A DNA stretch of 8,064 bases from Pyrodictiaceae archaeon (GCA_027046525.1 JALTYD010000278.1:1-8064), one strand, 5' to 3'. Positions 1 to 5,970 are shown, counted from the first letter of the stretch. Program-made: numbers and translations. The notes: a model not told the origin generated them from the letters alone.

Positions 1-22
1 TTATAGAATAGTTAAATCTCTA

Positions 23-26
23 GGTG
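23..26 (+). promoter_or_regulatory. Possible ribosome binding site (GGTG) for the first ORF
   Basis: GGTG lies five bases before ATG 32 and matches the core of the archaeal GAGGTGAT consensus. It is the main argument that translation starts at 32 rather than upstream of the window. Because the frame is also open through these bases, they could equally be coding. Confidence 0.4.
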
Positions 27-31
27 TTAAA

Positions 32-466
32 ATGGACTATTATAAATTTGCATCTGTTTTAGATGAAGTAGGACAGAAGCAAGGAAAACTACTCGAAGAA
101 CTACATAGATTAGTCCAGTATATGAAAGCCGAAAATAACCCTGTCATAGACAAGAGAATAGAATCTAATCTAAGAAAATTAAGAGTTTTGCGTTCACGAA
201 TAAAAAGACTTATACTGAATCCTAAAAGTGTAGAACTAGATAAACTTGACGAGCATACTAGAGACAGTATAGCAGTATTAAGTGAATACATGCTTATTGT
301 TGGTTACTTACAAGAAAAAATGCTGATAAATGAGATAATAACAATATTAGACTCTAGAAAAAACAGAGATGAGTATATAGATCTTATTAGTAAATTGTAT
401 AGTGATTTAGAGGAGATAGAATCTATCGAGAAAACCCTTAAGATAATAGTGGATAGATACTATTAA
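32..466 (+). CDS. Small helical protein of unknown function (possibly the 3' end of a longer gene)
   Basis: I do not recognise a family. The 144-residue product has no cysteines, no signal peptide and no membrane segment. It is predicted almost wholly alpha-helical: an amphipathic helix at about residues 8-33, a strongly basic helix at 41-60 (rich in Arg/Lys), and helices at about 74-108 and 112-140, the last acidic then basic. This suggests a helical bundle or coiled-coil protein, perhaps binding nucleic acid or a partner through the basic helix; that is inference. ATG at 32 is supported by a GGTG ribosome site at 23-26, five bases upstream. However, the same frame stays open to the left edge of the window, so the gene could begin earlier. 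It converges on the radical SAM gene with only 15 bases between stop codons. Confidence 0.62.
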   Translation: MDYYKFASVLDEVGQKQGKLLEELHRLVQYMKAENNPVIDKRIESNLRKLRVLRSRIKRLILNPKSVELDKLDEHTRDSIAVLSEYMLIVGYLQEKMLINEIITILDSRKNRDEYIDLISKLYSDLEEIESIEKTLKIIVDRYY

Positions 467-481
467 TCTGTCGTAGAAGTG

Positions 482-2056
482 CTAGTTTATCTCTACTACA
501 CCTTTTACAATTCTATCAGTTACAATACTGGTGATTTTTACAACAATGATAGTGCCCCGCTCTAGCTTACTTGTTAGATTTCTACGTGGTTCGATAAGAA
601 TTACAGGTCCGTGAGATAATGGATAAGCTACTGGTTTTTTGTATTTGTAGTGAAACCCTACAACTATAGCTTTAACTTTACTGCCTATGAGTTTCTTTTT
701 TGCTAGTTTATTTAAGGTAATTGCTTTCTTCTTCACAGGATGCATATCGTCCCGTATACATATTTTCTTCATAGTGGCTAGTTTCTCTAGATAACTATCA
801 TGTAATGGCATGAATTTATAAGCAGTTATCTTCTCGGCGCCAGCATCATATAAGTCGTCCATGAATTTTAGTGTCTTCTCTATTATTTCTTCATCTTCTC
901 CTGGAAGACAATATATTATGTATACGTATGGTAGCAGACCGTGTTTTCTCAATAGTCTAACAGCATTTATAGTTTCCCTAGTGGTAGTGGGCCTGCCCAG
1001 ACGTTTAAGTAGTACATCATCTCCTACTTCAGCACCTATATGTATTGGTGTTCCTCTCAGATACTCTCCTAGTATTTTTGCTGCATCACTTGTTACTAAG
1101 CAGGGTTTAGTATTCTCAGCCATAACGATAACTTCTTCTGAGTCAACTTCGGGTATTGATCTAATTGTTTCAAAAAGTGTTTTGAGAGCATCTAAGTTAG
1201 GAGGAGGAAATCGTGGATTAAGTAATGGCTTTGGTTCAACTAACCAGTCTCTTCCATAGTCTAAGATATCGGGGCCGCTTAGAACGATTCTTCTGACGCC
1301 TTCGTTTATTAGTGATTTAATTTCTTTTACAACTAATTCTATAGATCTACTTCTGGTGTATCCCCATAAGCTAACTACACTACAGTATGCACATCCTGGT
1401 CGAGGTTTAGAAGGTAGTAGTTCTTTTGGTACTATTCCTTCAAGATGCGGAAACGAGTAGTTACTACATCCTCTTACTACTTCGACAAATACTCTCGAAG
1501 CCCAGTATAAAGGATATGCTTTTATAACACGTGTGCTTGGTTTATATCTTTCCCATTCCGTTCTACGCATGAAACGGCAGCGTCTGTTAACTATAAGAGA
1601 CCGATCTTCTCTATATATGATACCACATTGTGTCTTTAGTTTGCTATAATCAACTCCTCTCTCATTTACAGCACTGTTTACAAAAAGGGACTCTATTACT
1701 GGCTCTGCCTCACCGTAGAGTCCTAGATCGCTATTTGTTCTGATTACAGAACTAGCATCAGAAACTATTGGGCCACCTATTATAACAGGTTTCTTCCTAT
1801 TATTCTTACGCCATATTCTTATAATGTGTTTCACAGTTACTTCGTCGATACTCATAGCACTAATCATAAGAATATCGTATCTTCTTAGTAATCCCCTCTT
1901 CTCAAATATACTCTCAGCTGGATAGAGATCAACATTTATATTTAGCTTCTCTAATACACCAGCAACTGTTCGTGGACCAGCTCCAATCGCATCTATAGTA
2001 ACAATACGTTTTCGTTGAAACCCCCTACCCAGTGCATCCACTATTATAACTTCCAT
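482..2056 (-). CDS. Radical SAM protein with cobalamin-binding-like N-terminal domain and C-terminal TRAM-like domain
   Basis: This 524-residue protein is a predicted cytoplasmic radical SAM enzyme. Residues 1 to about 130 look like the Rossmann-type B12-binding domain of many archaeal radical SAM proteins (conserved-looking IIGGP at 92-96 and GEAEPVIESL at 115-124), but I see no DxHxxG motif for a cobalamin-ligating histidine. The radical SAM core spans about 188-430. The putative [4Fe-4S] cysteines are Cys197 (in VVRGC), Cys222 and Cys225 (GCAYC), giving C-x24-C-x2-C rather than CxxxCxxC. Later core motifs include GPDILDYG at 261-268, GAEVGDD at 341-347 and YCLPGEDEE at 382-390. Residues about 462-524 resemble the RNA-binding TRAM domain of MiaB-type methylthiotransferases. 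The family looks like the archaeal COG1031/COG1032-type Fe-S oxidoreductases. RNA modification is my inference from the TRAM-like tail; the reaction is unknown. ATG at 2056 follows a plausible promoter and there is no strong ribosome site. Confidence 0.88.
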   Translation of the reverse strand: MEVIIVDALGRGFQRKRIVTIDAIGAGPRTVAGVLEKLNINVDLYPAESIFEKRGLLRRYDILMISAMSIDEVTVKHIIRIWRKNNRKKPVIIGGPIVSDASSVIRTNSDLGLYGEAEPVIESLFVNSAVNERGVDYSKLKTQCGIIYREDRSLIVNRRCRFMRRTEWERYKPSTRVIKAYPLYWASRVFVEVVRGCSNYSFPHLEGIVPKELLPSKPRPGCAYCSVVSLWGYTRSRSIELVVKEIKSLINEGVRRIVLSGPDILDYGRDWLVEPKPLLNPRFPPPNLDALKTLFETIRSIPEVDSEEVIVMAENTKPCLVTSDAAKILGEYLRGTPIHIGAEVGDDVLLKRLGRPTTTRETINAVRLLRKHGLLPYVYIIYCLPGEDEEIIEKTLKFMDDLYDAGAEKITAYKFMPLHDSYLEKLATMKKICIRDDMHPVKKKAITLNKLAKKKLIGSKVKAIVVGFHYKYKKPVAYPLSHGPVILIEPRRNLTSKLERGTIIVVKITSIVTDRIVKGVVEIN

Positions 2057-2088
2057 TGTAACCCATTTGTGGTTATCATAGAATACTC

Positions 2089-2097
2089 TTATAAAAG
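2089..2097 (-). promoter_or_regulatory. TATA-box-like element for the radical SAM gene
   Basis: Read leftwards the sequence is CTTTTATAA, a good archaeal TATA box. Its centre is about 37 bases before ATG 2056, so with the usual spacing of about 26 bases transcription would begin near 2067, giving a leader of about ten bases. The element reads CTTATAAAAG-like on the other strand, so it could also contribute to rightward transcription. Confidence 0.5.
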
Positions 2098-2129
2098 TGG
2101 CAACAGATGTTATTCATTGGTAGAAAACC

Positions 2130-2138
2130 CATAAAAAG
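2130..2138 (+). promoter_or_regulatory. TATA-box-like element for the DUF47-endA transcript
   Basis: CATAAAAAG, preceded by an A-rich BRE-like stretch (GAAAACC), is centred near 2134. The expected start of transcription is near 2160, just before a GGTG ribosome site at 2160-2163 and ATG 2174. If this promoter is used, the upstream TTG at 2141 would lie outside the transcript. Confidence 0.42.
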
Positions 2139-2159
2139 TCTTGGAGAAAATATCAACAT

Positions 2160-2163
2160 GGTG
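2160..2163 (+). promoter_or_regulatory. Possible ribosome binding site (GGTG) deciding the DUF47 start
   Basis: GGTG sits ten bases upstream of ATG 2174. The alternative in-frame TTG at 2141 has no convincing ribosome site. This favours the shorter protein, although the spacing is slightly long. Confidence 0.35.
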
Positions 2164-2173
2164 CCTGAAAAAT

Positions 2174-2869
2174 ATGGCAGAAGAGCACATAGACTATGAC
2201 AGAGAAATACTAAGACAGCGCTCATTAGCTGAGAATAGTTTAATGGAGCAATTATTAGGATTCATGAGAACTCTTTCAAATCCTGTCTCAAGACTAGAAG
2301 AATTATTTGATTATCTTAAAACAGGAGATAAAGACTCACTAGAGAAATTACATAGTTACTACGAAGAATCTAAACGTAGAGCTGAATCTATGAAAAATAG
2401 CTCTTTAATGTATCTAGCACGCATAGGAGATGTCATCCCGCACAATATGACATACCAGGCTATCTTTATAGGTATAACAAAACTTGCACAAATGTTAGAA
2501 GGCATAGCTTATAGAGCTAAGATTCTATCAGACAATGGATCAAAAATAACACCTACTATAGAGAAACTAGCAAGAGAGCTTATCTCAACACTTAATGAGG
2601 GATTTGAAAAACTAGAATCAGCTACTCAGTTTCTAACAATAAATCCAAGAAGATCCTTAGAAGAGATACACTTAATAAACGACATTGAAGATAGAGTAGA
2701 TAAAATCTATAGAACATTAACATACAAACTATATCAGGAAGTCAAGGGAGATATAGTTGCATTAATGTTGCTTAAAGATATAATAGATATGGCTGAGAAC
2801 CTCGCTGATATAATAAGAGATGTAGGTGAAAATATTAGAATACTTGCACTCTTTAGAACAGCAAGATAG
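2174..2869 (+). CDS. DUF47/PhoU-like all-helical protein
   Basis: The 231-residue product is entirely helical and matches the DUF47 branch of PhoU-like proteins, with the usual length of about 220-230 residues. Two copies of the PhoU-type ExxxD metal-binding signature are visible: EDRVD at residues 172-176, within a conserved-looking helix ending KIYR, and ENLAD at 208-212, within the C-terminal helix. PhoU proteins bind metal clusters and regulate phosphate uptake. DUF47 members often sit beside Pit-type phosphate transporters, but no transporter gene is present here, so a link to phosphate cannot be assigned from context. I chose ATG 2174; a TTG at 2141 would add 11 residues without a ribosome site. 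Fourteen bases separate its stop from the tRNA endonuclease start, so the two are probably co-transcribed. Confidence 0.82.
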   Translation: MAEEHIDYDREILRQRSLAENSLMEQLLGFMRTLSNPVSRLEELFDYLKTGDKDSLEKLHSYYEESKRRAESMKNSSLMYLARIGDVIPHNMTYQAIFIGITKLAQMLEGIAYRAKILSDNGSKITPTIEKLARELISTLNEGFEKLESATQFLTINPRRSLEEIHLINDIEDRVDKIYRTLTYKLYQEVKGDIVALMLLKDIIDMAENLADIIRDVGENIRILALFRTAR

Positions 2870-2883
2870 TAAAGGAAGGTGTT

Positions 2884-3444
2884 ATGAGTACAAAAAACTG
2901 TGTAATACGTGGTCTACTACTAGGTAATAGCGTCGTAATTCTCGACATCGAAAGTGCTAGAAAAATATATGCTTCTGGATTCTATGGCAAACCCTTGGGG
3001 GTGAGTAAACCTAGAGATTCTTCCTTTACTGCTCCTCTTGTTCTAGGACTTCTTGAAGCATTATACCTTGTCGAGAAAGGCATAATGTGTATAGAAGATT
3101 CTAACAAAAGAATACTAGAAGTAGATAGAATAAAGGAACATGCAAGAGCCTACGTCCCTCGCTTTGATGACCTTTATATTGTGTATAAACATGCAAGAGA
3201 ACTAGGATACATACCTAGATCTGCACTAAAATTTGGTGCTGATTTTGCTTTTTATAGAAGAGGGCCTGGCTATGAACATGCTCCATTCCTTATCCAAGTA
3301 GCAAGAGAGGAAGAAGAGATTGATCCATTAGAGATAGTCCGATCAGGTAGATTAAGCCATAGTGTTCGTAAATCATTCATATTAGCGGTACTCGGTAGAC
3401 ATAATAAGATCAAGTATCTACTATTTGAGTGGAGTAAGCCCTAA
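2884..3444 (+). CDS. endA: tRNA-splicing (tRNA-intron) endonuclease, catalytic subunit
   Basis: The enzyme cuts introns from pre-tRNA at bulge-helix-bulge motifs, leaving 2',3'-cyclic phosphate and 5'-hydroxyl ends for the RtcB ligase. The 186-residue protein has the standard length of a single-repeat archaeal subunit. The N-terminal domain (1-90) ends in the typical LGLLEALYLVEKG segment at 54-66. The C-terminal nuclease domain carries the catalytic triad: Tyr124 (FAFY), His132 (GYEHAPF) and Lys163 (SVRKSF). A basic insertion at about 36-50, including Lys42 in SKPRD, precedes the EALYL helix and fits the crenarchaeal loop known to broaden substrate range in Aeropyrum-type enzymes. Crenarchaeal enzymes usually pair this subunit with a non-catalytic one, which is not in this window. 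GGAAGGTG immediately upstream of ATG 2884 is a ribosome site with short spacing. Confidence 0.95.
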   Translation: MSTKNCVIRGLLLGNSVVILDIESARKIYASGFYGKPLGVSKPRDSSFTAPLVLGLLEALYLVEKGIMCIEDSNKRILEVDRIKEHARAYVPRFDDLYIVYKHARELGYIPRSALKFGADFAFYRRGPGYEHAPFLIQVAREEEEIDPLEIVRSGRLSHSVRKSFILAVLGRHNKIKYLLFEWSKP

Positions 3445-3474
3445 TAACCTTAAAAGACAATATTAACGACATGT

Positions 3475-3487
3475 GGTATAATAAAAG
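3475..3487 (+). promoter_or_regulatory. TATA-box promoter of the eight-cysteine protein gene
   Basis: GGTATAATAAAAG is a strong archaeal TATA element centred near 3482, predicting transcription from about 3508. It overlaps the upstream ATG at 3471, which would therefore lie outside the transcript. This supports the TTG start at 3540, with a leader of about 32 bases. Confidence 0.5.
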
Positions 3488-3527
3488 TGTAGACAATATC
3501 GAGGAATTACTATGTTCTCTCTTCTCT

Positions 3528-3534
3528 GAGGTGA
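3528..3534 (+). promoter_or_regulatory. Consensus ribosome binding site GAGGTGA
   Basis: GAGGTGA is a seven-base match to the complement of the crenarchaeal 16S rRNA 3' end, and it lies five bases before an in-frame TTG at 3540. It is the best ribosome site in the window and decides the start of the downstream gene. Confidence 0.65.
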
Positions 3535-3539
3535 AGTTC

Positions 3540-3968
3540 TTGAGTTTTCGTAGATTCAAAGACGAGCGACGGGAGCGTAAACCATATCCTCCACGAGCTC
3601 CCAGAGGAAAACCTACTGAGAGATTACCTCCAATGCCTCTTCCAAATGGACAATGTAACCCTCTATGTCCTCATTTTAGATGTCTAAATAATGCACTAAC
3701 AGTATCACGGCGTATTGTACAAGGGAAAGCCCAGAAAATAGCATACTGTAGATGGATTGGAGATAACTGTATAGCTGGAGCATGCCAATACGCTAGTTGT
3801 AATCTAAAAGCCCTACTACCGAATAACGTATGTCTATTTGCAAAAGAGAAAACAAGAAAAGAAGTAAAATTGGAGGAGATAGAAAGAGAGATAGCTAGAG
3901 AAGAAGCTGAGTTATCACGCGTAGGTAAAATTATGCGGAGGCGGGGTTTCGTAGAAGAAGAATACTAA
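3540..3968 (+). CDS. Eight-cysteine, probably metal-binding protein of unknown function
   Basis: I do not recognise this family. From TTG 3540 the product has 142 residues; an ATG at 3471 would give 165. Residues 1-37 are basic and proline-rich (RRFKDERRERK, then PRAPRGKP), likely disordered and suited to nucleic-acid contact. The central part holds eight cysteines at 39, 43, 48, 70, 77, 82, 87 and 98, spaced C-x3-C-x4-C-x21-C-x6-C-x4-C-x4-C-x10-C. Such clustering usually means zinc or Fe-S binding; in a hyperthermophile disulfides are also possible. Residues about 103-142 form a charged helix with a basic end (MRRRGF) and acidic tail (VEEEY). There is no signal peptide or membrane helix. It follows endA after a 95-base gap containing its own apparent promoter, and converges on ubiX with five bases between stops. 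Function is unassigned. Confidence 0.75.
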   Translation: MSFRRFKDERRERKPYPPRAPRGKPTERLPPMPLPNGQCNPLCPHFRCLNNALTVSRRIVQGKAQKIAYCRWIGDNCIAGACQYASCNLKALLPNNVCLFAKEKTRKEVKLEEIEREIAREEAELSRVGKIMRRRGFVEEEY

Positions 3969-3973
3969 TTATT

Positions 3974-4585
3974 TTAGATACTATCAGTATCATTAGCTTG
4001 ATATCTCCACCGTCTATAGAGATTGTGCTTGATCCCTAATACGTCTAGTACTTTACCTACTATGAAATTAATCATATCATCTATATTAGAGGGTTTATGG
4101 TAGAACGCAGGTGACGCTGGAAGAATCACAGCACCACCCCGAGATACCTTGAGCATGTTTTCGAGCTCGATTGGTCCTAGCGGAGTTTCTCTAATTACAA
4201 GTACTAGCTTCCTTTTTAACCTAAGCATTGATAGTGCTGCACGTGTTAATAGATTATCAGAGAATCCATTTGCTATAGATGCTAGAGTCTTAGTACTACA
4301 TGGTATAATAACCATTGCATCAGGTGCTCTACTACTACTAGCATATGGTGCCTCTATATCCTCAGCTTTGTAATTTATGATATTTAGGTCAGAGAGTATT
4401 TTAGCAAGAGATTTTCCATGCTCGATAATTGCTATTCTCTCAGCCATAGACGAGTATATTACTGCCTCGAGAACTCCTATTTGAGACATTATTTCTACCA
4501 GACGTATACCATAGATTATCCCACTAGCACCAGTTATACCAACTAGTACTCTAAGCGGAGTTCTATTAGAACTCGAAGATAACAT
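3974..4585 (-). CDS. ubiX: UbiX-family flavin prenyltransferase
   Basis: UbiX joins dimethylallyl phosphate to reduced FMN, making prenylated FMN, the cofactor of UbiD-type decarboxylases. From ATG 4585 the product has 203 residues, typical of the family; a TTG at 4591 would add two. Family motifs are clear: GITGASG at 16-22 (flavin-binding turn), IIPCSTKTLASIANG near 93-107, SDNLL at 109-113, VIRETPLGP at 130-138 with the conserved Arg-Glu, and PASPAFYHKP at 156-165 containing the catalytic-type Tyr and Lys. The C-terminus is a variable basic tail (NLYRRWRYQ). The start overlaps the end of the upstream methyltransferase by 20 bases, so the two are translationally coupled. In crenarchaea such as Aeropyrum, prenyl-FMN serves the UbiD-like anhydromevalonate phosphate decarboxylase of isoprenoid synthesis, which may be its main job here; quinone synthesis is the alternative. 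No ubiD lies in the window. Confidence 0.93.
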   Translation of the reverse strand: MLSSSSNRTPLRVLVGITGASGIIYGIRLVEIMSQIGVLEAVIYSSMAERIAIIEHGKSLAKILSDLNIINYKAEDIEAPYASSSRAPDAMVIIPCSTKTLASIANGFSDNLLTRAALSMLRLKRKLVLVIRETPLGPIELENMLKVSRGGAVILPASPAFYHKPSNIDDMINFIVGKVLDVLGIKHNLYRRWRYQANDTDSI

Positions 4586-5321
4586 ATCCAAGGCTATCCA
4601 TGATATAGTTCTTCTTGAAGAAGCTATTAATTGGTTTATTTAAATACTTAGCAATTATGCGTATCGCATATGATAGCTCTTCTATACTCATCCAACCATT
4701 TAAAGTACTACAGAGAGACTTATAGTATCTACCATGCCCTGGTGATGATATTTCTACAACAAATGGTACAAATCTACAAACCCATAGTAGTAGAATAGTT
4801 CTCTTTACTCTGTCTAGAGGAGAGAAAATATCGCCTATTACGAGCCACTTCTTAGATACTGTTATCATAGACGATAATGCTCTACTTAGCCCAAAGAAAT
4901 CTCTCGCTGAGAAAAATGCTTGAACAACATCTACAGAACTAGCTCTAAATGGTAAATATTCTGCTACTCCTTCTACGGCTTCACAAAGTAAACAATCTCT
5001 TAGCAATTTATTCATAGTTGTTTTAATTAGGTTAAAAGAGGGGTCTAGAGCAATTACGTATACACCATCACTAGCAAAAATTCTCCATGCAGTATAAGCT
5101 GAGTCGCCAGGTCCTGATCCTACATCTAGTACTATTACCATCTTGTTAGCTGTCCTTTTTTTAACAAACATCAACGACATATATCTAACATTTTTAGCTA
5201 TACACATAGATATTATGTCAGAAGCTCGAGTATATATATCTTTAATAGACTCAATACTCTTGATGATTGATAGCCAGTCTTTCATACTATAACGGTTTTC
5301 AGTCATTAATTGATCACTCAC
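4566..5321 (-). CDS. Class I SAM-dependent methyltransferase, UbiE/MenG-like
   Basis: The 251-residue protein has a helical N-terminal cap (1-60) and a class I Rossmann methyltransferase core: motif I VLDVGSGPGD at 64-73, the acidic motif II residue Asp93 in VIALDPS, EGVAEYLPF at 117-125 followed by SSVDVVQAFFSARDF at 128-142, and LVIGDIFSP at 160-168. The layout is that of UbiE/COQ5-like methyltransferases. The substrate cannot be read from sequence, and a short hydrophobic patch (TILLLWVCRFVPFVVE, 175-190) suggests a lipophilic one. It is the first gene of a pair with ubiX, overlapping it, which suggests quinone or isoprenoid-related chemistry but does not prove it. A TATA-like element at 5341-5350 would place transcription at about 5320. 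Translation may start at GTG 5321 or at ATG 5306, which has GTGATC five bases upstream and would give 246 residues. Confidence 0.85.
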   Translation of the reverse strand: MSDQLMTENRYSMKDWLSIIKSIESIKDIYTRASDIISMCIAKNVRYMSLMFVKKRTANKMVIVLDVGSGPGDSAYTAWRIFASDGVYVIALDPSFNLIKTTMNKLLRDCLLCEAVEGVAEYLPFRASSVDVVQAFFSARDFFGLSRALSSMITVSKKWLVIGDIFSPLDRVKRTILLLWVCRFVPFVVEISSPGHGRYYKSLCSTLNGWMSIEELSYAIRIIAKYLNKPINSFFKKNYIMDSLGYVIFEF

Positions 5322-5340
5322 AAGTAATTATCCCTTAGGC

Positions 5341-5350
5341 AGAATATACC
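5341..5350 (-). promoter_or_regulatory. TATA-box-like element for the methyltransferase-ubiX operon
   Basis: Read leftwards this is GGTATATTCT, centred about 25 bases before GTG 5321. The spacing predicts either a leaderless GTG start or a leader of about 14 bases in front of ATG 5306. Confidence 0.45.
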
Positions 5351-5386
5351 ATAACCATGCATAGAATGGAATCAAAAGTAAAAAGC

Positions 5387-5402
5387 ATAGCTACTAAGCT
5401 AT
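5387..5402. repeat. Inverted repeat ATAGCT-ACTA-AGCTAT in a divergent promoter region
   Basis: A perfect six-base inverted repeat with a four-base spacer lies in the 106-base region between two divergent methyltransferase genes, directly before a TATA-like stretch (TCTATATTA, 5402-5410). Its size suits an operator for a dimeric regulator, but one such repeat can arise by chance in AT-rich DNA. Confidence 0.35.
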
Positions 5403-5427
5403 CTATATTATCAAAATTGGGGAGAAA

Positions 5428-5970
5428 TTGAGGAATTATAGGTATACAAGACAGGGATACTTATCTGTCTTAGCTCTTCATCCCTATTTATTTAGTACTG
5501 ATATACCATGGGTACCTACACGCAAGGAATTGTTACCTCATATAATGAGGTTAGCAAGGATAAGAGACGGTGCTGTTTTCTATGATCTAGGCTGCGGAGA
5601 TGGAAGAGTTGTTATTGAAGCAGCATTACATGGTGCACAAGGGGTATGTGTAGAAATAAAGAGAGAATTGATTGAAGAAGCAAAGAGAAGAGCTAGAAAA
5701 GCTGGTGTCTACGAGAGAATAGTCTTCGTAAACGATGACTTCTTTAACATCGATATATCAGATGCTGATATTGTGTATATGTATCTACTCACGAAAGCAA
5801 ACAGATTGCTGAGACCAAAGCTAGAAGCACAACTAAAAATAGGAGCAAGAGTAATTACGTTAGACTTTGAAATACCGGGCTGGAAACCCATACATGTAGA
5901 GAAACACTATGTGAATGGCTTCAACAGATCATTGTATTTGTATGTAAAAGGTGTAAGTGATCTCATATAA
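5428..5970 (+). CDS. aKMT-like protein-lysine methyltransferase
   Basis: The 180-residue protein closely resembles the small crenarchaeal lysine methyltransferase aKMT (aKMT4 of Sulfolobus), a cytoplasmic enzyme that monomethylates surface lysines of many proteins, including chromatin protein Cren7. Shared features in order are IPWVPTRKE at 26-34, motif I YDLGCGDGR at 52-60, the acidic residue Glu76 in GVCVEI, NDDFFNIDISDAD at 102-114, MYLLT at 118-122, LLRPKLE at 127-133, DFEIPGW at 146-152 and the terminal SLYLYVKG at 168-175. The first 25 residues are an extension relative to my memory of aKMT. The start is TTG 5428, with GGGGAG three bases upstream; no other in-frame start precedes the VPT motif. 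It stands alone: diverging from the methyltransferase-ubiX pair and converging on deoxyhypusine synthase. Substrate assignment rests on family resemblance. Confidence 0.88.
   Translation: MRNYRYTRQGYLSVLALHPYLFSTDIPWVPTRKELLPHIMRLARIRDGAVFYDLGCGDGRVVIEAALHGAQGVCVEIKRELIEEAKRRARKAGVYERIVFVNDDFFNIDISDADIVYMYLLTKANRLLRPKLEAQLKIGARVITLDFEIPGWKPIHVEKHYVNGFNRSLYLYVKGVSDLI

Noticed and set aside
40..291. Open frame on the - strand opposite the first ORF
   Set aside because: The serine- and leucine-rich translation is what the complement of a Glu/Lys/Arg-rich helical gene gives; there are no start signals and it lies inside a plausible + strand gene.
861..1259. Open frame of 132 codons on the + strand inside the radical SAM gene
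   Set aside because: It is antisense to the best conserved part of the radical SAM core, is serine-rich as expected of a shadow frame, and has no ribosome site or family resemblance.
2141..2173. TTG 2141 as the DUF47 start, adding 11 residues
   Set aside because: There is no ribosome site, and the likely promoter at 2130-2138 would start transcription after this codon; ATG 2174 has GGTG upstream. It is kept only as an alternative.
4149..4373. Open frame on the + strand opposite ubiX
   Set aside because: It is antisense to conserved UbiX motifs, without independent promoter or ribosome site.
5709..5891. Open frame on the - strand opposite the aKMT-like gene
   Set aside because: It is short and antisense to a strongly recognised family core, with no start signals.
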